Shown: positions 13,440 through 23,600 of the stretch, piece after piece
How positions within the stretch are numbered: position 1 is the first letter of the stretch
Layout of the letters: each line of letters begins with the position of its first letter
Origin: Epiperipatus broadwayi
Lineage: Eukaryota > Onychophora > Udeonychophora > Euonychophora > Peripatidae
DNA length: 64,000 bases
Reading direction: 5' to 3'
NCBI GenBank assembly: GCA_028023455.1
Contig: JAQFVV010006231.1
Span: forward strand, 5,034,036-5,098,035
The notes under the pieces: model-generated
Seen by the model: the letters and a program-made list of their open reading frames with translations, nothing else
Told to the model about the DNA's origin: nothing
The model's database searches: none
Position numbers and translations under genes: made by a program

Positions 13440-14280
13440 TTTTCATTTTTTGTATAATAATCTAATTGTTCTATCTTTCCATTCATCTAGAGTCTTACCT
13501 ATTATAGTTTTATTGAGTTTTTTAAACCAAACTTTGCTTATTTTCCTTTAATTGCCATTGTTTCAGCTGCCATATTGTCCAATCTTTTTCTTTTTTTAAT
13601 CTACCTATTGTTCTTTCAATTTTACATCCATCTTCTCATAAATTAAGCTCTCTAATGAATCATATTCAATAAGCAATTTTTTCTGACATCAGACTCTTTT
13701 CCTTTCATTTAATAATATATTCTTTTTTTCCTTATTTCTTTTTTAGATCTAAAATTTTTCACCTTCCTCTTCTCCTTACTCTCTGTTAATTAAATTCTTT
13801 CAATTTCTGTTCTATTCTAGCTATTTATTTTTTCTTTTAATAGTTATTCCTTCTATTCTTTATCTTTTTTCCACCCCAATTGCTCATAGCAGCTGCTTTA
13901 TAAATGCCTTCATTTTTTTTTTTACATTTTATTATGTTTTTTCTCTTTATTTCTTATATTAATCCTAATAATAAACATCCACTCAAAAATGAATTTCGCC
14001 ATTTCCACTCCAGAAAAAAAAAAAGAAAGAAAAATAACTCTCTAAAAATGAGTTTTGTGATAATTATACAAACCATTCTGTGAAACACAAATATGTCCAC
14101 ATATAAATTATACTGATCCATTTTTCTGTTTAGTTGATATTTTACAATGTTGTCTTTTAATTTTCTCAGCACAAAACTTGTTTCTGAAATAATTGTAGCT
14201 CTTCACTGTATTCTATTCTGCGTATTTTCCCAATGGAAATAAATTACATTGCATTTCTTTAAAATGTCTTTTGATATAAT
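13440..14280. other. Pyrimidine-rich stretch, no gene recognised
   Basis: The + strand is strongly T/C-rich. The minus strand gives short lysine- and arginine-rich frames (ERTIGRLKKRKRLDN near 13600) that may be a remnant of a mobile-element ORF, but they could not be tied to a family. Confidence 0.25.
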
Positions 14281-14289
14281 TCTTATAAC

Positions 14290-15870
14290 ATAGATTTGGG
14301 GGGGATCATTTCCTACGAAACCCATGTTCACCATAAAACAATCTTTTATGAAGTCTTCCATTCCTCATTTGTTTTACATATCCAATCTGATGAAAGTACG
14401 ATTTTACACTAATGGACTCAATAGTATCATATCCAGCATGTGAAGAGTATATTGATTGTTTTTATGATCTTGCCATTGTATTTTTATGATTTTATGGAGC
14501 ATTTTTAAATGAAATTTCCAATGTCTTCATATTGCACCGATAGGATGTCCAAGTTTCACATCCATGTGGTAAATTAAGTAAAACAGTTAACTTAATTGCA
14601 ATAGTTATTTCCCTATTATGAAATACTCTATCTTAACTTGTTAAAAGTAGTAGCAGTACATTGGAGTCTACATGGATCTCAACATCTAAGTCCACCTTTC
14701 TATTTAGAAAGCTACCAAGGTATTTAAACTGATTTACATTTTTTTAGTTGATAACATCCAAACAATAAGTTGCTGAGGATTTTTCTTTCATTCCTGGCTG
14801 ATAAAGAATTTGAATTTTTTGAACATTAATTAATAAACCAAGATCTTTATAATTTGCATTCAAAACATTAAGAACTTTCTGTAAATCCAAGATGAAATTT
14901 TTGTTTTTAACCAATTCAAATGAAAAATTCCATCATCAAATCTGTATTGTAACTTGATCCCTCTCTGGTTAAGTCACCTATAAATAATTCTGGGATCATA
15001 AAAATTGAAAACTATGTTGAACAAGTACACATTTATTTAACAACAGTTTTCATTTTAAATGCTTTGGATTTTCCACCTGTAACAATTCCTCTCATTCTTT
15101 CATGTAGAAGCTGAATGATACAAATAAATTTGGTGGACAACCAACTTTTATTAAGTAACATATAAATCATTTTTTTGTTCTTGACACTTTTCTTGCATTT
15201 GCCTGGCAATAAAAATCATATAGTGTTTCTTGACTCCCTAAAACCACATTGAATCTTTGGTAACCATTCTTCTATAACTCTAAGCAATCTATTCAACAAA
15301 ATTTTTTAAAGTATTTTGCAGTAGTGGATAATGATATTCCATTATCTTGTCTATTCCTGTTTTTAAAAAATGGTGCAATAATAAAAGCATCCTTAAGATT
15401 AGATAGCATAATTTTTTTTCTAAAAAATTTCAATATTTTTGAAGGTAACATATATCCTCAAGTATTTCAGCAGAATCTGCATATTTTTATGATTACAAAA
15501 AATTGTTTACATTTCATTAAGCTGGATACCTTTGTCCAAATCTAAATGAGAAGTTAAAATGAATATATCATTAAAAGTAGTCATCATAATTCTTGTATCA
15601 TTATTCAAAAGATAATCAAAATACTCTTTATATCTGTTCAAAATATTATTGTCATTATATAAGAGAATGCCATTGCTAGATTTAATAGAATTTTAAAAAT
15701 ATTTTTTAGGTCCACATGTTTTCAATGCACTAAAAAAAGATCTAGAATGATCATGGTTACCGAATCTAATATTTTCTCTGTAGTTTTAATCCATCAATCA
15801 TTTTAAGTCTTCTCATCAGTCATTGAATTTCTGCCTTCAGATCTTTATATTTATTATTGTAATAGTCGGA
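14290..15870 (-). pseudogene. LINE reverse transcriptase relic (second family)
   Basis: Read on the minus strand, broken frames give RT blocks in the right order: YNDNNILNRYKEYFDYLL, LNRLLRVIEEWLPKIQCGFR (between motifs 1 and A), GLLINVQKIQILYQPGMK (after the catalytic box) and VNQFKYLGSFLNRKVDL, then a tail resembling the RLPKRLFYGE block. Stops and frameshifts occur throughout, so it is not functional. The LNRLL-QCGFR and QPG-YLGS blocks are well known from an abundant invertebrate LINE family. It is antisense to SNRPE within its intron. Confidence 0.7.
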
Positions 15871-16810
15871 CTAAGTGTATTTCACTATTTTACATTTTCT
15901 CTATTTATTTACATAAATTATATGGGCGCTATCTGGCTTTAAGCATCAGGAAATAAACTAACATATATTTAAAACAATATTTTATTCAATATAATGATGT
16001 AACCATTACACAGCCATTTGTAATGCTGGGCTAAATCATGGAGAACATAAGTTATTTTCGATGAATGATAGTAGACCACACAATCTTACATAAACAAAGC
16101 AACAAATCATGTTAATAATTTATTTACATGTTAGTTATTAATTGATGTACAATTTATTTTCTTTAATAAAACTAACAAATCATGTAAATAATTTTTTTAC
16201 AAATTGTACTCATTAGTTGATATGCAATTTATTTCTCTAACAAAGTCCTTTAATTGCTGTTCATCATATATTTGATACAAGTAAACAGCTGCATTTACTA
16301 TATTCTTTTTCCAGTATAATTAATGCCTGATTTATTTTTTGTACAATTTTTCCTTGGAAATTTCAACTTAATAATTTTCTATTATGTCTTTTTATGTGCA
16401 AAGGATTTTCTCATTCAATCCCTTGTTTCTCACTTTTTTAACATATTAATGAATGTATATGTCTTACATCTAATTTTGTTTATAATTTGATATCTTTGCT
16501 TTTTATATCTTGTCTGATTTGAGATCATGTTCTCTTCCGAATTTCATTTCATTTTGACATTCTAGATTTTACTTTCCTATAATACCTAAAGATCTTTAAG
16601 TTCAGTTCTCAGATTCATAATTATAAGATATATAAAACTTTTTACTTTGTTCAATTTATCTCTCAATTGTGATTTTTCTCTTTTTCTCAAGCACACAGTT
16701 TTGTTTGGTCATATTTATGTGAAATTAAGGTTATGTTTTTATCAAATGTTAATGAAAAATGAAAGGAAAATTGCTACGCTATTGATGTTTGATAATAAAA
16801 TGTACATAAT

Positions 16811-16945
16811 ATTAATTTGGCTGTAATAATGTAAAAATTAATATTATTTTTTTAAAAAATCTATTTTCTGTTATTATCCATATTAATTTAACTGTAATAA
16901 TGTAAAAATTACTATTTTTAAAAAATCTATTTTCTGTTATTATCT
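16811..16945 (+). repeat. Two-copy tandem repeat, about 71-bp unit
   Basis: A unit beginning attaattt and containing ctgtaataatgtaaaaatta and aatctattttctgttattat occurs at about 16811-16881 and again at 16882-16945, with a small internal length difference. It lies in the SNRPE intron just upstream of exon 4. Confidence 0.7.
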
Positions 16946-17174
16946 GACTTTTTAAATGTTTAATTATTTTATAATTATATATTAATAGATTTATTATTAT
17001 CAAAATACAATATTTTATAATTTCCTTAATGTGTGTGAGATATCAGTTTCAATTAAAGTCGTTTTTAGTTTTTATTTAATTTGATAAAATCATAATTATA
17101 GAAAGTCATTACTACCTCTTTATATATAAATTTTTCTTTTTGTTTTAATTTAGTCTTTTTTTTTTTATTTAAAG

Positions 17175-17253
17175 GGATTTGACGAATATATGAATCTTGT
17201 ACTAGATGAAGCTGAAGAAATTCAGATGAAAAGTAAACAAAGAAAATCTCTAG
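17175..17253 (+). CDS. SNRPE: SNRPE exon 4 (loop and linker between Sm motifs)
   Basis: The 79-bp exon encodes [15 protein letters not shown] and [11 protein letters not shown] plus the first base of a Gly codon. The [11 protein letters not shown] block is the SmE signature. Acceptor is ttatttaaag and donor gtaata at 17254; the exon ends in phase 1 (G), completed by GT at the start of the next exon to give GRIMLKGDN. The flanking introns are long: 7.4 kb upstream and 10.8 kb downstream. Confidence 0.93.
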
Positions 17254-17822
17254 GTAATATTTTTAAAATAATTTATTTATCATAATTTTTTTCTTTATCT
17301 AAATATCTATTATTTTTTGAGGATCCAGATGTTTTAGTTTTATTATAAATTATTACCATATACTAGCTAGAATTAATTGAATTTTCTTTCCAGAATTAAT
17401 TTTTTATCATTTTTACTCTATATATCAATAAGTTGACAAAATTGTTAAAAAAAAAAAAGAAGTTTTAATTCAAAATATGAAAATTATAATTTCCAGCCAT
17501 TATTGAGCCACTGCATAGTGAAGGTCTGTTCAAGTTTAATCCAATTTTTTCTGATTCTTAATCTCTTTTCTTCACAACACACTAACATACTTTCTTATTT
17601 CAACCATTTACCTTATATTTGATATTTTTTAGATTTTTGTAATTTCTTGGCATTCAATTTAAGACTTAAACTGCCTATCTATTATCATCTCTTTTGACTA
17701 TATGTGCAGCCCATCCCCTTTTCAATTTTCTTAATTCTTTCAATGATGTAAATGATAACCTATTTGTTCTTTCACCCATGTATTTCATTTTCAATATTTT
17801 TTTGCTACTCCTAACATCTCTT

Positions 17823-18012
17823 AAACCACTAAACATTACTTGGTCACCATTTCCTATGCTTACACACACTGTTAAAACAGTGACAAACTCTTTATATAGT
17901 AGTGCTACCCAATACAAGCCATAGTAATCTATGGATGCAAGGTTTGTGCATAAAATCTCTAACTTGTGGCTCTCATTAATAAGCAGCCTTGGAACTGAAC
18001 GCACTGCACCTA
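17823..18012 (-). repeat. Family-B hammerhead repeat, degenerate fragment
   Basis: This segment aligns by eye to the units at 47.1-48.5 kb: the actaaacat start, the tgttaaaacag block, gccatagtaatctatggatgcaaggtt, and the gtggctctcatta block. The hammerhead part is broken: the CTGATGA core reads TTAATGA on the minus strand, and the GAAAC-GTC arm has been deleted. It is inserted in the RTE relic. Confidence 0.6.
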
Positions 18013-18422
18013 GTTCTTTTTATGCAATACTTGGATATGATCTACTGTGCTAAAAATACTTAAATAACTAGTTCTTTTTGTTGCTTAAAATCCAAAATTT
18101 GCTTTAGACGAGTTATAATTATCGATAAAAATTTTTTATAGAACTGATTGAAGACTGACAGGTCTACAATTTCTAATATCTTCTTTATCACTTCTTAAAT
18201 AACAATATTATTACAGCATTCTTCCAATCATCTGATATGTCTTTATCATTTAAATGTTTGATGTATAACTTTGCCAACAACTTCTCTATTGCTTCATCTG
18301 TTTCTTTCAAGATATCGATTATAATTGCATTCTTTCCTGAAATTTTTGCCTTCTTCATATTAATTGCACGTCTCACTTTTTCATTTAAAATATTTGATAA
18401 TTCAGAAGATATAATTGTAGAG

Positions 18423-20920
18423 CAATGGTGTCCAACCTTTTTTACAATGAGAGCTATTTTTTTCTATTAAGTTATTCGGCAGTCAATTATCATATATAAA
18501 TCACATTTCCCCAGCCTGATAACTGATTATGCATAACTATGTAGTTAAATGTACTTATTCAATTCGGAGAACTCACTCTCCCAGCCCTAAAAACTTTAAA
18601 TAAAAAAACTAAAAACTTTATTTGTGTATTTAAAATTTTTTTTATCATTTATAATTATCTTAATAAAACAAATATATTGGAATAAAATATTTATTTCTCT
18701 GTTTTGAAAAACCAAAGGTGAAAAAACAACATTGATTACAAACTCACAAGTTATAAGAAATGCTGGTTGATTTTAAAAAAAAAAGTTAATGTGAAATTTG
18801 GCATTGTTTGGATCTCATAATATTTTCACAGTCAGGTTGATATGAATAAGTGGTCAATAACAGACAATCATTTATAATTTGATTTTGTAATTTATTTTTT
18901 TTATGATGTTCTGACAAGTATGATGATCCAAAACACGACAGAATTTTTCATGCAGTATCAATTAATATTGAAAATTTTTCATGTGTATAAAAATGACTTC
19001 ATTGTTCATTGATTTTAAATATAAACTATTCTAAATGTTTATTATCTCAAGTTTTACTTCATCTTGGCTTATATCAAACAACCCACTAATTTTATTTGAA
19101 ATTTCTGTGATGTTCAAGTTTTCTTGAAATGGATTATTGATAAAAGATACAATCATTTTAGTTTTATTAAAACTTTTAAATCTTGAATTTATTTCTTCCT
19201 CAATTAATTCTATTTCATTATTAAATTCTTAACTCACAGCGAAGTATTTCTTGATTTTGTTCAAATGTCTAAATTTGCTGTTCTTTATATTTTTCTTTAT
19301 TAAAAGTAAGTATTGTTGGAAAGTTTTTATTGAACTTAACATGTCAATTAAATTTTTATCTCTACTTTGTAACTCTAAATTACTTAATTTTGTACAGAAA
19401 TCTTCTAAAAATGCTAAGTGTAACAGCCATTTTTTATCACTCAATTGTGGATAAACATCTTTTTCATCAAGAAAATTTTTTTCCCATTAATACAAAAAAT
19501 TTTTCTAAAAATTTACTTCTGCTGAGTCATTGTACACAGAAGCTCCCTATCATCACCTGCCTGTAATTTAAATAAGCTCTGTTAAAGGGCTTTTCCTAGA
19601 ATAAAATTTACAATTTTAGATGATGTACTGTTAAGGGCTTTTCCTCTAATAACGTTTGTAATTTTAGATATAATATCAAAACAATTTTTATGCTTATTCT
19701 TTTACTGATGGATAATACAGTGGTACATTAAAAAATCTGGATATTTGTCATTTTTACAGAAATTAAGCCTGATTTATTACCTATCATTACAGAGCAACTA
19801 AGTGGAAGTTTGTGTTGTTTCACAAATTCAGCAAATGATGAAAAAATATCTTCTCCCCTAGTTCTTCCCAATAATGATATAATTTTCAAAAGTTCTTCTT
19901 TACTTGAATAATCTTGAAATGCTTTGCGAAAAAACACCATTAACTGAGCAGTATTGGTGAAGTCGTTTGATTCATCAAACTGTAATGAAAACACAATACA
20001 CTGGTGAATGTCTGGCCTTAACTGAGGATTCAGATCGGCACTTAAAATTTCAATTCTTTTCATAACTGTTGTTTTGGAAAGTTGTAAATCTTTAATATTC
20101 GAAATGTTTTTATTTTTAAAATCAGAAAATAAAGATTCTGCTGCTACAAGAAACGATTCTTTTATTAATTCTCCATCAGGAAATATTTGCTTGGCACACT
20201 TTTAAGATGCAATAGTGACTGATATTGGTTTATTTATTATTTCTGAAATCATATTTTGTTGTCCAGAAAGTCCTGCCTTTAAATTTATAATTTTTGATTT
20301 ATGTATTTTGTAATTATGGTGGAAATCTTTGACATATTTTACATGTAGTGATTGAAAATGTCTCAATATTATCTTTTTTTGAAATTGTTATAGATGAATT
20401 ACAAATCAGATTATAAATACTTTCCATTTACCATTGTAAAGAAATAATCCATTACCCATTCCTTGTGAAAATGATACATCTTCAATTTCTTTACATTCAT
20501 GATTATCCTCAAATTAAAAAGAAAAAAAAACTTTTTAATATTTTATTAAAATAGAAAATGTTTATAACTTAGAAATTAAGAACAAAATAGTGGTAAATCC
20601 ATCAATAAATTTACAGCAATGGACATCCTAAAAGAGGTTAGTGGTGTGTGATATAGTTACAATTAAACAAGATTATAAATGAAATGCTGCATATCACTTG
20701 GCTTGCTGTTTGACTTCCACTGGATTTATAAGAAAATTACTGATTTGATAATTTTAATGAAAAATAAACAAACAATAGCAATACATTTAAAGAGAATTAA
20801 AAATAATACAAAATAATGATAAATGAAATATGTTTTTAGTTTTAATTAAGTTTTAAGTAAGGAGGAATAAATAAGAGATTGACCAAAAATCACGTCCAAT
20901 CGATGGGTTGAACACCACTG
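18423..20920 (-). mobile_element. hAT DNA transposon (GTF2IRD2/ZBED-like transposase), 8-bp TSD
   Basis: The element is flanked by a perfect 8-bp duplication, ttgtagag, at 18415-18422 and 20921-20928. Its ends are inverted repeats: left caatggtgtccaacc, right (reverse complement) cagtggtgttcaaccc. On the minus strand the transposase remnant includes FSLQFDESNDFTNTAQLMVF and GRTRGEDIFSSFAEF (catalytic DE-S region), then LAFLEDFCTKLSNLELQSRD and a weakened C-terminal part. These are blocks of the hAT lineage that gave rise to vertebrate GTF2IRD2 and ZBED genes. Stops between blocks show it is inactive. It sits inside an RTE relic, so it is the younger of the two. Confidence 0.85.
19728..20063 (-). 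pseudogene. hAT transposase fragment, catalytic region
   Basis: A 111-codon open stretch inside the hAT element. It contains the FDES block (first catalytic acidic residue in this family), an RxxLxLxxRTRGEDIF-like region and the LPLSCSVMIGNKSG block that corresponds to the usual GLTTDGAPAM region, here degenerate. The neighbouring fragment at 19229-19444 supplies the LAFLxDxxxxLNxLNLxLQ-type region. Not functional. Confidence 0.75.
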
Positions 20921-21533
20921 TTGTAGAGATTGTTTTCTTGTTCTTTATTATTATATAATTTTTATGAATTCTTCCACACATTTCATGATCTCTCTTTTTA
21001 GTTCACTTAAAATGTTTGTTAATTCAGAAGACAGTAATAATTTTAAAGAATATTTTTGTCTTCTTGTTCTTTATTATTATATAATTCTTTCACACATTTT
21101 ATTATCTTTCCTTTTAGTAATAGCACATCCTTTCTTATTATAGAAATAACTCCCTCTAATAACAACGTATTATTTTACAAATATCATTATTAATTCTTTT
21201 TTGTGCTGAATTACAAAACCTGTTATTCAATTCTTCTTAATGTATCATTTGTATGTACATTTCATATTTCTTTTTTTTCTTCACACATTGTCTTATCTCA
21301 ATAGAAATTTTTAAAATCAGATATCTTTTAGTTTTTAACAGTGTGTCATCTATCTTCTTATTGATTTAATTCAAGTCTGAGCCACCTTTAAAATCTGTTA
21401 ACATTTTAAAACAATTTTCATATTCTCATTTAAAGTAATTGGAGTGATTCTGAAAGTTAGAAATATCAATTGTTAATCCTGACTTTTTTTATCTCTAGTT
21501 TTGCAGTATCATGTATTTTATATTTTTCTAATC

Positions 21534-22071
21534 CAGTGATCAGCAAACTTTTTAACATGAAGAGCGATTTTGTTTAAATCTGACCCCCCACTCACACACA
21601 AAATAAAGAACTGCAAGAAAAGAGAGTATTTCTTCTTCCCCTCTCTAAAAGAGCCACAAGGAAAGAGGTGAAAAATATGTTTCTGAAAAATACGTATTTC
21701 TGAATGGCTGTGGATATATTTGAACATTTATTTTAGTAATAGAGCATAATAGAATCTGTCTATATACATCCTAATGAAAATAAAAATTTTCTTAATAAAT
21801 AAAAACAAAAAATTTCTTTGATCTGTTTGATTTATTCACAAATTTCTAATATTCATCATTTACAATAATAATTTCAGTACTATTCTATAATAAGACTGAA
21901 TTCAAGAAACGTTGCAATGTGCATTTTCCCTCTCCTAGAGTCATTAAAATATTTATTTACAAATTACAAGAGAAAATTAAAAATGTGTTTATGTTTATCA
22001 TGATAAAAAGAGCCAAGAGATTGGAGTCAAAGAGCCACATTTGACCTGCAATCCATAGTTTGACAATCACT
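21534..22071. mobile_element. Possible short non-autonomous hAT (MITE-like)
   Basis: The left end, cagtgatcagcaaactttt followed by aacatgaagagcgattt, resembles the left end of the hAT at 18423 (ggtgtccaaccttttttac, gagagctattt). The right end, near 22040-22071 (agagccacatttgacc, then atagtttgacaatcact), resembles the inverted counterpart. The 8-bp flanks (ttctaatc against ttcttgtg) match at only 5 positions, so the target duplication is decayed or the ends are slightly off. Confidence 0.45.
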
Positions 22072-23334
22072 TCTTGTGTTAAATCTATTATAAACATTGT
22101 TTTGAAATATGTATTTTCTTTTGTGTGCCTTCATTTGAATGCTTCCATGTTCATTTAGCTTTTTTTTTTTTTTTTTTTTAAAGAAAGAATTCATAATATA
22201 GTTTTTCTGCAAACTCCAAATATCTGTTTTCTATCATTTCAGTCATCATAACCAAATTTACCCACAGCACACTTTCATCTTTCAGTCATGATTAATTCTA
22301 ATATTAAAGCCTCCCTTGACAATTTTAAAATGTTTCTTTGATCAAAAACATTTGAACATTCATCTTTTATTACTTTGAATAAATAATTTTCCCACTCTAT
22401 TTGGTATACCATCAAACTCCATAATATTGTTTTTCCACTGATTATTTATAATAAATCTCACTTCAATTGTACTTGTAATATTAGTGTCTTTATAGTAAAG
22501 TACATATCTACTTTTTAAATCATCACTTCATCTTTTTTTCTAATGTCACAAAATCCAACATCTTATTAAAAGTAGCTAAATAAAAGATTGTCATTAAATA
22601 ACAGTGTGTGCCCTTAATCTGAAGATTCTTGGCACTCTTCAACTTTAGCCACCAATTATTATTTTTGCGATTTATAGCTTCCTGGGATTAAGGGCCATAA
22701 TTTAGTTTTGTCTGTCATGATTGTAAATATATATAAAAAAGTTCATTCATACACATTTTCATCCTCTCTTTAATAAATTTCAATTCCAATTTATTCTGCA
22801 AATAGAGGAAAGCTAACAGTCTTCTCTGACAAACTTTTTATCATTTTATTACTACATCTATAATTTTAATGATTTATTTTGCAATTTTTAAAGATTTAAA
22901 AGTATTTAAATGCAGCAGACATCCATTATAACAAAAGTCTAATAGATACTGAAAACTTATTTTATTTCAAAATGCTTTAAAATAAATTTGTCACATTTTT
23001 TTTTTTTAATTTGGAAGATATAAGTAAAACAAACATGATATTTTTGTATTAGAACTATCTGGCAACTGAGGAAAAAGATCATGGTGTTTCTTGATTTTAA
23101 ATTGAATGTGTGTTGTTGAGTAGTCCAGCAATGTTCTTTTACTGTATGAATAATCATAATAGCCGCTGTGACAAGAATGTATAGAATAGAATTTGCTCTG
23201 CTTAGTTTCTTTAAGGCCTCAAAATATCTTCAATTAATAGCAAACTCCTTTCTGCAGCCAGTTTTGTTTTGTTAAATACATATTCAGAAACAGAAAAAAA
23301 GTGAGCTATTTAGTTTTTAAAGATATTATTAAGC
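22072..23334. other. SNRPE intron; no gene recognised
   Basis: AT-rich intronic sequence with a 20-base poly-T near 22160. No domain or element terminus was recognised. Confidence 0.35.
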
Positions 23335-23600
23335 CAATAAACATCACATGATCACCATTTCTTATGTTGCTTATAACTGTTATTAAAACAGGCAAAACTC
23401 GCTATACTTATTGCCTAAGATCTAGGTGCAGTGCTCTCAATCCAAGGCTCCTTACTGACGAAGACCACAAACCAGAAACTAGTCTGAGGATATTGGATGA
23501 GTTGGCACTAGATGGGGATTTTATGCACAAACCTTCTGCTATGCATTGATTACTCTAACTTGCTGTGTGTGGCAATACTTATAGTGAGTTTTGCCTGTTT
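23335..23600 (+). repeat. Family-B hammerhead repeat, fold-back copy in a SNRPE intron
   Basis: This copy is a fold-back. Bases 23335-23406 hold the unit start in one orientation (aaacatcacatgatcacca, then ttaaaacaggcaaaactc). From about 23412 the rest runs in the opposite orientation, ending gtgagttttgcctgttt at 23600. The inverted part carries the hammerhead motif described separately. The same inverted arrangement occurs in the array at 48.1 kb. Confidence 0.75.
23440..23498 (+). ncRNA. Hammerhead ribozyme motif, family B, intronic sense copy
   Basis: The + strand shows the hammerhead order. The stem I outer strand atccaa pairs with ttggat. The inner strand tcctta pairs with tgagga. The core is CTGACGA (C-U-G-A-N-G-A), followed by a weak stem II region, then GAAAC-TA-GTC. 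The predicted cleavage site is after GUC, between 23484 and 23485. Stem II (agaccacaaacca) pairs poorly, so activity of this copy is doubtful. It lies in the sense orientation inside a SNRPE intron. Confidence 0.55.

Larger units (their letters stand above)
17495..21500 (-). pseudogene. RTE-type LINE relic, split by hAT and repeat insertions
   Basis: On the minus strand, blocks of an RTE reverse transcriptase occur in order from high to low coordinates. Endonuclease-side remnants lie at 20929-21500. The start of the RT (VRRAINMKKAKISGKNAI, LNDKDISDDWKNAVIILLFK, then RNCRPVSL) lies at 18120-18420. A C-terminal block (RERTNRL-like and WAAHIVKRDDNR) lies at 17690-17810. The central catalytic part is missing. 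A hAT transposon interrupts it at 18423-20920, and a fragment of the family-B hammerhead repeat lies at about 17823-18012. A roughly 100-bp tandem duplication is visible at 20935-21110. The 3' end matches the copy at 1.2-2.0 kb. Antisense in a SNRPE intron. Confidence 0.7.

Noticed and set aside
14388-14410. CTGATGA followed by A-rich sequence, possible hammerhead
   Set aside because: No GAAA/NUH arm or stem II at the right distance; chance occurrence. Similar isolated CTGATGA sites near 7210, 10728, 29308 and 63603 were rejected for the same reason.
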